NCBI GenBank assembly: GCA_013399015.1
Contig: VWZX01008950.1
Coordinates: 1 to 64,000 of the forward strand
DNA length: 64,000 nt
DNA from: Galbula dea
Lineage: Eukaryota > Chordata > Aves > Piciformes > Galbulidae
Direction: 5' to 3'
The notes beneath the pieces are model-generated. The model made no database searches. It was not told where the DNA came from and saw only the letters and a program-made list of their open reading frames with translations. Positions 33,101-46,345 of the stretch are shown piece by piece. Within the stretch, counting starts at the first letter, position 1. Each line of letters starts with the position of its first letter. Both the position numbers and the translations under genes were made by a program.

Positions 33101-35204
33101 GGCCATGGTCTAATAAAACTACCCTGCATATCTGATCCATCAGTAATACCTCATTCTGGGCTTTTTCACTTGACCCTCAGGTATCTAAATACTGCTTCAG
33201 AGCAATTGATTTATGTGCTTATTCTTGACACTATGTTACTTAAAAAACCCCATTTCAAAAGTTGATTTAGTATCTCTCTTAAGCAGTTAAAATGAAGTTC
33301 TTTAAAGGATTTCAAAGCTTAAGCTTTGTAATTTATTAGGAGAAATAACAAAAATGTACAGTCATTGCCATACAAGAAAGATTTCTTAGGGGTCTCAGTG
33401 TCTTCTGCTTCAGTTATCTCCTCAGAATCAGGCATTGTTAAAATCAGACTTTAACACTTCTCATTTTATGCTCTACTTCAGCATGATATAGTTAATGTTT
33501 GACTTTAAGACCACAAACTTTACAATAGCCTTTTATTGCTGCTCTGAGTCTTCCCAACTTCAAAATTCTCTTGAGCTTTAATTAGGGTCTCTACATCCCT
33601 TAGGTTTTCAACCTCTTTTCAAAAGCATCCCGTTCCCCCATCAAACACTGCTTTAGGATTTGTCTTTTTAATAGCTATCCACTTAACTGAACCCCTAGGT
33701 ACAAAAACATGCTATCAGAAGCACAATCTGCACCAAGAAGAGGCAGCTACTCTTCCTTCCACAATAACAATGAGACTCCCACTCTTGGAACCAGAGTATT
33801 ACTGCTGGGCTGGGTAATAAAATGAAACGACAATTGAAAAAAGACCAAGATGGAATACTGAAAAAAAATTTTCTTTCTTTCCAGTCAGAGGACTGGCAAA
33901 TGGCTGAGCAACATGAGGACAGAGGAAACACAGTTCCTCAGATTTTCAAAGGAAAAAGAGGAAGGAAATACTAGTGACACTAATTTCCTAACACATAAAA
34001 GAATTTGTCACAAGCTATTTAAAAACAGTGGTAAAAGGAAAAGGATGATCTTATGTCATTGGAACTTGGGCACTAAATATGTGGTATTTTCTAAGAAACA
34101 CATGTTCCCGGAAAAAACTAGCAAAATACCTTGCATGGAAGAACTGAACAGCTAAAAGCATCACTGGAGATGAAGCTCTCTGTCAATACAGAAGAAAACT
34201 GCTCAGGTTCTCAAACAGAACTGCATCTGTACCTGTCAGTAGAGAGCATTAGCAAAAAGGAAGACTTTCAGATGATAGCTTCATTTTATTTCCAACAACA
34301 CTTCTGAAAAACTCCAGAACTTCTAATAGCTGTAACATGTCTTCAGCAACTGATGGTTGGGAAACAAACTGGGGAGATCTGTTGTAGAAATGAAAACTAC
34401 TATTTGAGACTATGCAAGAAGTGAAATGCAGGAGGGACTATTTCTTTTAAAAAAAACCCAGCAACCGAACCAACAAAGAAACAAAAAAATGGATAGAAGA
34501 TTCAGACAGATGTAAAATTGTCTTTAAAATGCCTCAAAATTTTAAGACTCTGAACCAACCCAGAGTCTTAAAAAAGAAAGTTTTGAAGGACAATCTTTGC
34601 AGGATGCTGAAAGATACAGCACTCAGAATTTGCCACTCTTTATACTCATGTTTATAGAGCAGGCAGCATCCTGATAGAGCAGCCATAATAAAAATCTTAG
34701 ATACTACAAGACTGAAGGCAGACAGGTATGACAACCAAGCCAGAGTCTAATTAAACAGAACATGTAGCACCACAAATTCTAATAAATACTACTTTTGCTA
34801 GGCATCCAGCTTTACCCAGTAAATTAAGAGAAGAAGTAAAAAAATCAGTATCTGCTCTGCATGTAGGAAAAGCTACAAACACAATGAAAAGAGCACGAGA
34901 AGTCTCAATAGATTTCCAGGGAAAGCCTAACACCTATCAATTCTTACCACCTTGATGGCTTTAAAATATCCAAGCTGTCTATGAATGCACAGTAGTGATA
35001 TCTTCAGAAAAGCATGCCCACTTAATTTGGAAGCAGATGGGCAAAGTTACAAATTTAAATAGTCATGTATCTTTTGTATCTAGTATGTATGTATCTAATA
35101 GTTATGCATTTTTATATCCATTAAAGTATTTAAGTAGGTAGTTTCCAAATAATCACTTCTTAATTTTGTCTTAAGTCACCAGAATGCTTTCCAACATGAT
35201 TTAA
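30161..35204. other. Long unassigned AT-rich stretch
   Basis: No gene, RNA or transposon is recognised apart from the short dispersed repeat at 30860-30905. The 134-codon minus-strand frame at 30037-30441 begins outside and ends inside the RTE element and has no motif. Other frames are short. Confidence 0.5.
30860..30905 (+). repeat. Dispersed repeat fragment, copy 2
   Basis: 'aattggcctacctatcaagc', then gataagtccagccacccctaa in shortened form, matches 27783-27830. No further homology is seen on either side. Confidence 0.55.
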
Positions 35205-35287
35205 TGGGCAAAGTGATGTTAGGTTAACTGTTGGACCTGATGATCTTAGTGGTCTTTTCCAGCCTAAGTGATTCTGTGATTCTATGA
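35205..35287 (+). mobile_element. CR1 3' tail
   Basis: It shows 'gttggacctgatgatcttag', 'ggtcttttccagcctaagtg' and the 8-mer tail attctgtgattctatg, which mark the last ~80 bp of a plus-strand CR1. Confidence 0.9.
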
Positions 35288-37793
35288 ATATTGATAAAGA
35301 TATACAGCTGAAAGTAGCCCTCCCGTATGTTATTTATAAGAACAACAAAAGGAAAAAATCAAACAAAATATTAATAAAACAATTCAGAACTCAAAGTCAT
35401 TTTCAGGAAAAAAGCTTTGAAAACAATCTGATCCAAGGTAAACAGATTAAACAAAGATGTTGAGGTTTGTTTTTTTTTATCTTGTAATCTTCAACATTTA
35501 TCCTCTTTAACCTGTATTCTTGCAAATTTATAATAAAGTCTACAATGGATTTCTTACAGCAGGTAACCATGTTTTGTGCTTTTAATTTTTTATATCTTAT
35601 AATTTATTAGTATCATATTTTGAATCATGCTAACCTAAGGCACAAAACAAAAGCCCGTTGATTAATAAATGCTTGAGGGTTACTAGAGCATGTCTTGTCA
35701 TTTAGGAGTTGGAAAAGAGATCACCATGAAGAGTGTAACCACATGCACTATTTGGATTCAGAAAAAAATCATGGATTTTGAAAAAAAAAAAATCAAAACC
35801 CTATGAGTCTTGAGTCACAAAAATCAGAATAAATTCAAAGATATAAAATTTTCTGTTTCATGCTACCCAAGATAAAATGTCCTATCAGTTGCATATAATT
35901 GCATATAGTATCTGTTTCTTTAGGCGTCTACAGTATACATTTTGAACAAGCCTTGAATGGTTGCATTTTTTTCAATATGCAGAAACTGCAGCAGTTACAT
36001 CCATATGCAAATGACTCCATTCTCTGCAGCTTAAGGGAGAGTAAGGACAACTTTCTTCACATCATACTAAATTTTGCAGAATTCCAGCAAAAGGCTTAAT
36101 GCTTAGTTCCACTACTAAGTGGCCTTTTGTACTTGATGTAAAGGTGGATGGTGTTTTTTATCAAATCAAGTGCAGATTGCAAGTATTAGATGCCTGGATG
36201 TCCCTTCACAGCCCATAGTACCACCTAGCAGAGAGATGCCTGGCATATCTTAGAACTGTAGTGATGGATCAGCAGAAGAGACTACCTTCTTCCTACACTC
36301 ACACATTTCATTCAATAAAGCCCAAGTACACAGATGTCACAAAGGGACAGGTAATTTATCTTAATATTTGACAGCAGTATAAACACTTTAGTAAATGAAT
36401 ACAAGAGGAGTTATTTCTTCTTGTATTTATCTAAATAAATGTTCCCCTTATTTATCTAAATAAATCCATTTCTTCTGCTGTTGCTGAGAATGACAGGGAA
36501 GATAGAACAAGCTGGTACTAAGGTTGAATTACTCCTGTGGAGTATTGAAACAGCTACAGCTAATAATGTCTGAGCAGTTTCTTTCTCAGAAAGCTTTTCA
36601 TTGTATCTCCTGTGTGGATAACTGCCATGGCTATTAACAGGAAACTCATGAGTATACAGTAGCCAAAGCAAAACAAAATATCAATATCCACTATTAAGGG
36701 AGTTTTTGTGGGGGTTTCTTGGGGTTGGGTTTTTGGTGGGTTTTGGTTTTTTTGTGGTGTGTGTTTGGTTTCTTTCAATTTTTTTTGTTTGTTTGTGGTT
36801 GTTTTTTTTCTTCCCTGTAGGTCAAGACAAAAAAAAAGTATGGACTAGTCTAGAACTGTGTATGTAGCTGGGAGTGGAAAATATTCCCTGAAGGAAAAAA
36901 GGACATCTCATGAAAGGGTTAGTTTCCTAATTACACATTCAAACAAAACACTTTAAAAATGTTATTACTGACTTCCTTTCTGGCTCTTTCCAAATAGAAG
37001 TAAGAAAACAACCTAGTCTTTGGACAGCTTGCATACCTTTCTATTTATCTAGCTAAAAAAATATTCTGAAAATGTTTGTTCTCATTAAAACAAGATTTTT
37101 CACATGTTATGAATGAATCTCTATGCCTGGTAGTGAGCATCCACATCATCACTATAAAATTTTACAAAATATATTATGATACTAAGTATATCTAAAATGT
37201 ATGATAATTACATCAGCATAGAAATCATTTTAGCACATAGTGTTTGACATATACATTTGCTGGACCAGAAACTGTACTACATTCTAGCTTTAATGTCCCA
37301 TAAAGTTGTTACTGTTATAGGAATATCAACATTTCTACACATTCAATGAAACATGCAGAATCAGATGATTAAAATGAAGTATCAAAAGAACAATACTAAC
37401 AAATTCATACTTGTTTGCTTCTGCCTAAAATATTCAAGGTTGTGATCCAGCGAAATTTCAGCAGCAAGAAAACTAGTAAGTGATTTACTTAATTTCAAGC
37501 TCACAGTGGGTGGCAAAAGTTGTAATAACTCTTACTACAGAAGAAACAGTAGTTGTCTCTCTTCTGTGAGGTAACAAAACATTCAAATGGAGAAAACACT
37601 GGCAGCCTCAGGAAAGGATTCAAGAGTACCTCCTGGTGCCTAATGTTTTGAACTGAATGTTGGAATTGGGCTAAGCCGGTGCAGTTCTCATCCTTTGGGA
37701 GAAAAAAGGTGCACAGGCAAGGACGAAGCTATGGTGTTGTTCAGTACCTCTTACAGTCTGGAGGATCAGGATGTATATTGGGGCATACCTCCT
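35288..37793. other. Unassigned AT-rich DNA
   Basis: It contains a G/T-rich low-complexity tract at about 36695-36810. The Pro/Thr/Lys-rich minus-strand frame at 36560-36778 is its shadow. No gene. Confidence 0.55.
36695..36810. repeat. G/T-rich low-complexity tract
   Basis: Runs such as 'gggtttttggtgggttttgg' and (gtttgtttg) lie on the plus strand with almost no a or c. Confidence 0.7.
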
Positions 37794-38757
37794 TGTCACG
37801 GTTTAGGACCATTCAGCCAGCAACAAACCAAACACAACAGATGTTCACTCACTCCTACTCCTCTGCTGTGGGATGGAGAGGAGAAAATATAACAAAATAC
37901 TTGAGGATTGAGACAAAGGACAAGGAGGGCTCACTCACTAACTAGAATCACAGGCAAAAGACAGACTAGGCTTGGGGAACCAAAGTCAATTAAATTTAAG
38001 CAAGACCATCAGTAATACATCAAGTGAATCAGAGTAGGACAGTGATAAATACAACTGGATCTCAAACACACCTTCCTCCCACATCTCCCTTCTTATAGGA
38101 CCTAGCTCTGCTACCTCCTCCTCTCCAGCAGCACTGGGGGGTAGGGAAATAGAGCTGTGGTCAGTCCTAGTATATTCAGTGTTGTTTCTGTTGTTCCTTC
38201 CTTCTCAGGGGGAAAAAATCCTCACAGTCCTCCCCTGATGCAACATGGCATCCCTCCCACAGAAGACAGTCCTCCACAAGCTTCTCTCGCCAGTGTGGTT
38301 CTCTTCCACAGGTTTTCCCTCAGAGTCATGAACTACTCAGGAGGGATCACCTGCTCCAGCATGGGCTCCTCAATGAGCAACAGACAGGATTCATCTCCAC
38401 TGCTGATCTCCATGGGCTGCAAGGGCTCAGCCTGCCATCACACTATGGGCCAAAGGAGAACGGTTCCACTGGCATGTTTCCTCCACTCTTACCTCACCGA
38501 TCTTGGTGTTCTCATGGTTATATCTCTCTTGTCCTACAACTCTCCAAATAAAAGAAACTCCCAACATGAAAGAACTCACCCAATAGGACTTTCCCCCTCT
38601 TTTAAATATGTTATTGCAGAGGTGCTGATTAGCTTCACCTTGGCCAGAGGCATGTCTGATTTTTGGAGTGAAAAGATCCTCCTGAAGCTTCTTACAGGAC
38701 CCACATCAGAAGCCCCCTCCCTCACTGCAAAACCCCATGAGACACAAACCCAACACA
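37794..38757 (-). mobile_element. Long LTR (ERVL-like), minus strand
   Basis: On the minus strand it starts 'tgtgttgggtttgtgtctca', has a TATA-like segment in 'catatttaaaagaggg' (plus about 38600-38615), a GC-richer middle with repeated 'ctccagcatggg'-type text, and an A/T-rich part near 'ctgattcacttgatg'. It ends 'ctaaaccgtgaca' at 37794. This matches the general plan of a long avian LTR that I recognise from its 'ggcaaaagacagactaggct' and 'tgggatggagaggagaaaat' blocks. The flanks (ctcct and cttcc) do not form an exact duplication, so the ends are approximate. The 227-codon plus-strand frame at 38157-38840 is antisense to it and is not a gene. Confidence 0.75.
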
Positions 38758-41157
38758 CTTCCCTCCAGTATAGAAAATGCCCTAACAGTCACCAGACATA
38801 CTGTCTAACTTTTTTTTTTTTTTTTTTGAGTATAGGTTAAATTACTTTGTGCATACTTGGAGCAGTATGATAAGCAGGAAAAAAGTTACAAACTTCCTGT
38901 AGACGACAAAAATTGTTTCTGTTAAATTTATCCTTTCATTAAGCTGATAGTTATGTAAGACTTATGGCAAGACTTGAATCAGTCTACTTCAGTTCAAATC
39001 ACATTTAACATTAGTTCTGTCAGTGTGCTTGAGAGATCATGAGAGATAATGAGAAATGGTGGTGGCTGAAGTAACATTTCAGTTTTAGTTTTATTCTAAA
39101 TTAGTAAAATTCTTCTAACAGTTTCTCCTGAGGAAGACAAATTATCTCTCGTGCATCCAAACTCTCCAACGGCACTGTACTTGTCTCAATATACACCCAG
39201 GGAGGAGGAAAATACAGTGCAATATAGTCTTTCTGTAGAATACTGAATTGCCTGAAGAATACAACACTACAATGCTGCAGTTAATACTCAAAGTACTTTC
39301 CTAGAGCTGTAAACCAGAACCAGATGTTGGAAGTTTCTCATTTAATGAATTAGAGGTGATAGAAAAATGACACCCAAAAAACTTGTTAAGTTTAAGCTGT
39401 CAAGTTTGCAATAATTTACTGCTCCATCTGAACATTACCATTATCAGTAGTTTGATGTTGTAAGAGGAAATTCTGTACATCTCTTTACCATTTCCCTTAG
39501 GTTCTTTAGGTCCACAAGGAATTAAAATTATACAATCAGAGTTAAAAAAGATGGAAAAAATACTTTGTGGTTTCTTACTGTTATTTTAGTTAAAAATTAT
39601 CTTTGTTGTGTTGGCAAACTATGGTTCTTCATTTGTAATTGGCCTCTCATCTTGTAGTTATTGTCAAATCTCATAAGTCTCTTTTTTAGCACCTACACTT
39701 TCTGTAAATGCAGAACTCAAGAAGCAGCTTAATGGTAACTACTTGCTGAATATTTACCTCTCAGGTCAATAAATCATGATGGTTCACCTCTTCCAAAGTC
39801 AATAACTATTTAATATTCTATTAAGCCAATGGGAGTGAAAGAATAGTAAACCATGTCTCTGCTATAGCAATGTAATTAACTAAACAAGGAAACAATTTCC
39901 CTTTCATTTAAAATGACAATAAAACATCCGTTATTCAAGGAGTATGATCATTATAAAACTGTTTGGGAAGAAGTGAACCCTGTAAACTTGAACTTAATTC
40001 AGTTTTCTGAGTGGAAAGTTAAAAAAACTGTAAAACTATAACTTCACTACTTCAGTGCCATGATATTTCTGAAGAAATTCTTATGTTGAGTCCTCAGACG
40101 ATGATAGCTCACCTAACTGAATAAAATCATAGACTTTTGATTTATAGATTAATAGTGAATATGCTGTTCTTTAAGACATCGAAATTCTAGATAGGCTAAA
40201 CTCATTATATATTAGAGTTTTGCAATCCCTTGATTCATAGCCATTGGATTATTCCCATGGTAGAGTAAAACAGATTTACTCTATCCTTCTTCCATTTAAA
40301 AAGACTTGAGAAGACTAAGGGAAGAAACCAGTTCTTCAAAGAAGAATGTGATTTGAAAGAAAATACTGAGCCAGTGATTAAGAAATAAAAACTTAACATT
40401 ATCACAAAATCTGATTTTGACTTCCTCTCTCCGTTTGTCTCCAGATGCAACACTGTGGGAATAAGGAAAAAAATAACCACTATTTCTTTTTAATATAATT
40501 TGACTTCTTCATCTCCTTTCTCCATAAGAAAGATCGCAAAGGGCCACAGCAGTCAGAACTAAACTTCAGTGATTTGCTCCTGTAGATTTAGGTAACTGGA
40601 TTAATCATAGACTAAGTGGTTAGCTGCTGATTTTTAGGTACCTATAACTGAATCACAGAATTACAGAACCATTAAGTTTGGAAGAGACCTCTAAGATCAT
40701 CAAGTGCAACTGTCAACCTATCACCACCATGCCACTAAACCATGTCCCTAAGTACATAAATGTCAGGCCTTATGCTTTCTTTTGCTTTTCAACATCTTGG
40801 GCTCCTTACAAAGTCTTCAGATTTTATTGGCAACTTTTCTAATAAAATAATCTATTGGAGGGAAATTCCAGAGCATCTAAACTGATAAATGGCTGAGTAA
40901 CACTTCCACAGGGTGTTTTCTCTGAAAAAAATAAATATTTAATTTAAAAACTTCTGAAATTTGGTCTCTGCAGACATTTGTACCTCTTTTTTGTCTTTTT
41001 CTTTTTAACAGATGTGGTACTGCACAAACTGCAAGTACTTGAATGTTTGGCATGCTGCATTGTAATAAGAAGATGAAGATTAATGTGGTTTTTTTTCTTT
41101 TTTAAGTGGTGGAACATAAAAATATAGAATTAATTTTCTAAAGTTTAAGTTTCATAA
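38758..41157. other. Unassigned AT-rich DNA with a poly-T run and a CR1 tail
   Basis: An 18-T run lies at 38810-38827, and the CR1 tail at 40651-40780 is listed separately. No retroviral frames lie between the two LTRs that bracket this stretch. No gene. Confidence 0.55.
40651..40780 (-). mobile_element. CR1 3' fragment
   Basis: 'gaatcacagaattacagaac' and 'gtttggaagagacctctaag' are the reversed CR1 tail. It continues through 'catgccactaaaccatgtcc' to about 40780, then fades. Confidence 0.88.
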
Positions 41158-41931
41158 TGTGGTGGGTGGATGTTGGTTGGCTGACACACACCCACCCAAC
41201 TGTAATCTCACTTGGCCTCCTTGACAGGAGATGCGGAGAAAATAAAATGGAAAGGTTCATGAGATGAGAAAAAGACAGAGAGGTTCCTTACTGGTTACCA
41301 TCACAGGCAAAACAGACTCAATTTGGGGAAAATTAACTTGATCTATTGCCAAATAAAATAAGAGTTGATGAGGAAAAAAAGTAAACCCCTAAAATACCTC
41401 TCCACTCTCCCCTTATTTCCAGGCTCAGCTTCACCCCTTTGCTCCTGACTTTACCTCTTCTGCCCAAGCAGCACAGGAGGATGGGGAATGGGTGGCTGTG
41501 GTCAGTCCATAACAACTCCTCTCTGCCACTCCTTCCACTTTTCCCTGCTCCAGCCTGGGGCCTTCCCACAGGTTGCAGGGAAACACCTTCCCCACCGGGG
41601 TCTCTCCTGGGGCCACAGGGACACCTCTGCTGGGTTACCTGGAGCACCTCCTCCCCTCCTCTGCTCTCCCCTCGGGGCTCGCAAGGCTGTCTCTCACACT
41701 GTTCCCCTCAGGCCTGGCTGCCGGGCACCGTTTTGCTCTTTATTACATAGGCTTTCCCCGAAGCTTTCCCGCCCGTGGCTGGGGGGCTCAGCTATGCCCT
41801 GCGGTGGGGCCGTTGGAGCGGCTCGAACCGGCTGTGTCTGGCACGGGGCAGTCCCCACCTCTCCTCACAGGGGATGACCTGGCAGTCACTCCCTGGTGCT
41901 TCCAGCGCCTAGGCACCTGCACTCCGATGCA
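41158..41931 (-). mobile_element. Long GC-rich LTR, minus strand
   Basis: The left end tgtggtgggtggatgttggt is the reversed LTR terminus of a common avian type. Next come the block 'ggcaaaacagactcaatttg' shared with the LTR at 37794, then a GC- and CpG-richer region (about 41430-41910) unlike the AT-rich neighbours. On the minus strand aataaag occurs in 'gtaataaagagcaaaac'. A possible 5-bp duplication is cataa (41153-41157) and caaaa (41932-41936), one mismatch. Overlapping frames of 60-139 codons on both strands here come from high GC and are not genes. Confidence 0.7.
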
Positions 41932-41936
41932 CAAAA

Positions 41937-44900
41937 CTATAATTTATATTATGAAGCAGGAGAATATAAAGGTACAATATGACCGTGTTTGATTTTCAAC
42001 TCTGTACACAATAATTTGGTCTTTTTTTCACTTTACATTTAGCCCCACCAGCAATAACATTACAGATATATGAGGAGAAACTAAGCATGAAACGCATAAT
42101 AAGTATTTTTGGAAATAACATGGTTGCACACGGCTTTAGTTTTACAGGATGATGGGAAGAGAGACCTTAAATATTGTTATGCAAGCACAGTATTTTTTTA
42201 TGGATTCAAAGCCTTAATCTAGACTATTGTACATTGTACAATGGATGTTTATATATATCTAAACACTTTTAAGATCAAATTTCACACACACAGCCGCAAT
42301 GGGCTACGAAGCATGTTAAGAGACTAAAGCTGAAGCTTGTTCACAGTGGAAAAATAGACGTTTGGGGTTTTTTTCAATATAGTCTCTTCTTATTTGCATC
42401 AGGGTAAAAGCAGGTGCAGTGTCTCTGGTTTATTTTAATAGAGAAGTATAATTTATGGCTGGTCTTAGGTTACTTCTCTTGTAATATTTCTGGAATCTCT
42501 AAAGAAAAGGAAATGCAAACTTTTTAGCCAATGCTTTGAGCAACAGAGCACTTTTGACAATGCAGATGTTATTGAAGTCATCAATAACTAAATGACTATA
42601 AAAGCACTGATTCCTAAAATGGGAAAATATAAAAGTTATAAAATTGTTTAAGACTGGCTGGGGGGTAACTTACTGGAAAGTTTTAGTAGAATTATTATGA
42701 ATTAATGACTAATAAAAATCACAAGTTAGTACTATGATATTCCAAAGAGTTGCAGAGTCATATAGGAGCGCTGAGGAGTAACTTGGTGCCTGTTCATTTC
42801 AAGCAGTAAGGGCAGGGGACCAGAGCAGGAGACTGGGAACATGTCAGTATGGAGATATCTAGGCTCAACAGCCAGGAGGAGCAAGTTGTGGCTTCAGCCA
42901 GGCTTCCCAGAGGGTGGTCTCTGGGTGCTATAGTGCAGGGGTAGTCACCATGCAATGGACAGTTAGACATTACTAAAACCATTTGATTTCCATTTAAGAG
43001 GAAATAGAAGCCATATAAATTGCAATTGTTGTCACTGTCTCTGGTTTAAATCTATTCCCTCTGTGATTCAGTAGATCATATTAGGTAGATTTAGGACTTC
43101 CCGATTAAATACAGAAGACTTTCCAAATACCTTTAAGAATCATATTTTTTAATGTACAACAATTTCATGGCATTTGCACTGGCAATAAAAATGGCAGTCA
43201 GTAATTTATTTTAACATCTCTGATTACTAAATTAATATTTTATTGCTAAAATACATAATCCAATAAATGCCCAATTAGTAATTCTACAGACAACTGTATT
43301 TTTTATGGTTCTTCTTCCCCTACTTTATTTACCCATGTAGGTTTAAGTTTTGACTGAGTTGCAACTTTGCATATAGGTCCATTTCTCAGCTAAGAAGCCA
43401 TTTTACAGAAATGTAAATTTGTCCATTTGTTCTTGAGCTTTTGGTATTTGTTACCTTTGTAAGAGACTTTTATTATTCTGTTTGTCTTTCATCTGCAAGC
43501 TATTTGAAATTAAGCTCCTCTGACCTGCAGTATTACATTTATTTCCAAGGGAAAGACTGAATTTTTGAGGCCTCAGAAAGAAAAGTATTTTTCTCAGTTT
43601 AATTTTCATTGAACCACCACACAGAATAACTAGATTGGGTAAGCTTTGAAATGGGAAGGTTACAATTTTAGCAGTCCAGTGGCATTATATAGCTTCCACC
43701 AAAATGAAAGCAGGACCATCTGCTCTCTACCTGTGAGTAATGTGTTCTCTCAGCATGGGAAACAGCATACCCTGAACAGAGTCAAGATCCTATCTACAAA
43801 GGTGCATTGCCCTTTGAGCTCTTTCTGCGTGTTGCTAACAAGCTTCCCTTTTATGCACAAAGGTAAGCTCATTGGTTTAGAGCAGCACTCCCAGTATGGA
43901 AAGAAGTCCTGTACCATTTCTGTAGAGGTTAATTTAAAGCTCACAGGCATCTGGCCACTATCTGTTATTTACCAATTCTTCAAGAGTGTTACTCATTGAG
44001 GTCCACCCAGTGGTGTAAGGTACAGTCACCAAGGCCCACTAAATCTGTCAACAAATGCTGGTGTTTCTCCCTGGCTGTGCTTCTTTGTTTATCAAATAAT
44101 CATTTTCAGTAATAAGGGAGCAGAGTGTAAACATGCTCTTCACTAATTTGCTATGTTTGAACATCTGATTCTTTAACGTTTTGAACAGGAAGCACTGATG
44201 AGCTTTGTGGTTGCACAGTTTGGTTCCAATTAAATTTTTAATGAGACAAACGTGAGCCCAACTGTGACTTGTGGTGGAGTTTTGATTTCAGCAGTGTCCT
44301 CTTACATCCTCTAATTTGGCTAGGTTTCCCCTACTGAACATAAATATTGATAGTTGACAAGACAGAAAACACTGAGTGTGGCACGAAGTGTGCCAAATAC
44401 TTTGCTTCTCTGAGATGTCACTTGTTTTTAGGGATTTTTTTAATCATTTTTAGAGGCTGTTAAGAGATTGACAGTCAAGCCTATCTTAAATTTTCATGTT
44501 CATTCAAATATATTTTCAGAATTAATAGCCCAGGGTGACTGTAAGACAAAGGAAGCTCGATGCTTGCATCATCAAGCACAGTGCTTTAAGCTGATAGAAA
44601 ATGTTTTAAGCTATTTAGCTTCTCTGTAGGAGCTCACAAAAATCTGTTGCTTCCTGACACTAATAAATGCCGTGGAGGACAGTTGCTTTCAAAACTCCCA
44701 ATAAAACTCACTGGTGTTGTTTTTAAAGGAACAGAGCAGAAGGGAGGAAAACTAATTTAAGAAACAATTGCAACAATGAAATAGTGCTTAAAGCTATGGT
44801 ATTAATGACAGTAGTCAGTAAGAGCAGCTGACTGCCTGGATTTAAACAACAGTCCACTTAGCAGCAGCAGTTTAAAAAAAACTGTAGAAATTGGACTGCG

Positions 44901-45740
44901 CTGTCCCTTCTGAACACATACTCAGCAAACTGGGTGATCTGACCCTAGGATACTGAACTCTGTAACCAATCAGGTTAGAGAAATTAAAAATAAATTGCTT
45001 TGGATCTGAGAGTTGCTATATTTTGCATTCATTCAGTGACAACTTTGCTACTAGAAAAAGAAAAACAAAAATGAAAAACAAGGGAAAAAAAAAAGAAACC
45101 CTCTAAATTTTACACTACTAGAGAGTTGCCAAGAAATAGTTTCTGTGGTAGGGGACAAGGTCCTCGTGTGAAATACACTGGCTCAGCTCCAGTGGCTACA
45201 GCAACTTTGCACTACAGCTGTTAAGCTGTGCCTGACATCAGGCTCCTGAATTCATACTGAATAAGTAACAGTAAGATTATCAGAAGTACAGCATCTGCCT
45301 TTGGATCAAAGTATATGGCTTATTTTTTTCCTAAGGTTTGGTGAGTTAAAAAAAGCCACTTGCTTTTAATCCTTAATTTGAGATTTAGGAGGATAACTTT
45401 AAACATAATTCAGACGAAGTCTTGCCTAGAGTCCACGATTCAACATTTGGATAAATTTCATGGAGTTCAAAAGGTGATGTACCTTAAAGCTATCCTTCAA
45501 TCCTGGGAAGTTAATCTACCTATTTTAGAAAGGCACCTTAAATGCATCCTTCTACATGCCAAGAATGGAAAGCTGGTAACTAAGGAACCAGATTTCAGAG
45601 GAAGAGGGATATAAAATCTGTCTACAAAAATTCCATCTACTTCTTCATAAGTAACTTTTCCTCACCCTCCACAAACCAAACCAAACAGAGTGACTCTTGG
45701 TTTTCTTGAGGTGGCAGAGGTAAATGGTGGAATAATCATC
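41937..45740. other. Long unassigned AT-rich stretch
   Basis: No gene, RNA or known repeat is recognised. The 117-codon frame at 43646-43999 has no family motif. Confidence 0.5.
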
Positions 45741-46345
45741 ACAGAATCATAGAATCATAGAATGGCTGAGGTTGGAAGGGACCTTAAAGATCATCTAGTT
45801 CCAACCCCCCCACCATGGGCAGGGATGCCAATTACTAGACCAGGTCGCCCAGGGCCACATCCAGCCTGGCCTTGAACACCACCAAGGATGGGGCATCCAC
45901 AACCTCTCTGGGCAACCTGTTCCAGTGCCTAATCACCCTCCTGGTAAAGAAATTCCTCCTAATCTCTAATCTAAATTTCCCCTCTTGTAGCTTGTAGCCA
46001 TTTCCCATTGTCTTATCATAATTTGAGAATCTAAAAAGTCTCTCTCCTTCTATCCTATAGTTCTCCTTTAGGTACTGGAAGGCAGCTATGAGATCCCCTC
46101 GAAGCCTTCTCTTTTTAAGGCTGAACAACCCCAACTGTTTCAGCCTTTCCTCGTAGGGGAGGTAACCCAGTCCTTTAATGATCTTTGTGGCCCTTCTCTG
46201 GACTCGCTCCAACAGGTCCACATCTTTTTTATGCTGAGGAGCCCAGAACTGGACGCAGTACTCCAAGTGGGGCCTCACAAGGGCAGAGTAGAGGGGCAGG
46301 ATCACCTCCCTAGACCTGCTGGTCACACCTCTCCAATAAGGTAGC
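45741..46345 (-). mobile_element. CR1 LINE, well preserved 3' part
   Basis: The reversed tail carries three 8-mer units ('cacagaatcatagaatcata'), then 'ggttggaagggaccttaaag'. It continues with few changes to about 46345, where the truncated 5' end lies. The long uninterrupted frame inside and the intact tail suggest it is the youngest CR1 in the window. Confidence 0.95.
45835..46326 (-). pseudogene. CR1 ORF2 C-terminal part, open reading frame kept
   Basis: A 163-codon frame is free of stops. It encodes the CR1 polyprotein end after the catalytic reverse-transcriptase core: 'LYSALVRPHLEYCVQFWAPQ', 'LERVQRRATKII', 'LGLFSLKKRRLRGDLI', 'RRNFFTRRVIRHWNRLPREV' and the end 'DVALGDLV'. The endonuclease domain and the RT active site are missing because of 5' truncation, so there is no activity. 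The first Met in the frame is internal to the original protein and is not a real start. Confidence 0.88.

Noticed and set aside
38810..38827. Poly-T run as the poly(A) tail of a minus-strand processed pseudogene
   Set aside because: No poly(A) signal or recognisable coding sequence lies on the expected side, and no target duplication is visible.
38157..38840. 227-codon open frame, plus strand, the longest in the window
   Set aside because: It lies almost wholly antisense to the minus-strand LTR at 37794-38757, ends in the poly-T run, and has no domain. It is the product of stop-poor composition in the LTR.
37794..41931. The two minus-strand LTRs as ends of one provirus with a 2.4-kb interior
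   Set aside because: They are strongly diverged in sequence and GC content, and the DNA between has no primer-binding site, polypurine tract or gag/pol frames, but does carry a CR1 tail and unique AT-rich sequence.
41333..41992. Several overlapping frames of 60-139 codons on both strands
   Set aside because: They all sit in the GC-rich LTR, overlap each other in different phases, and show no family motif.
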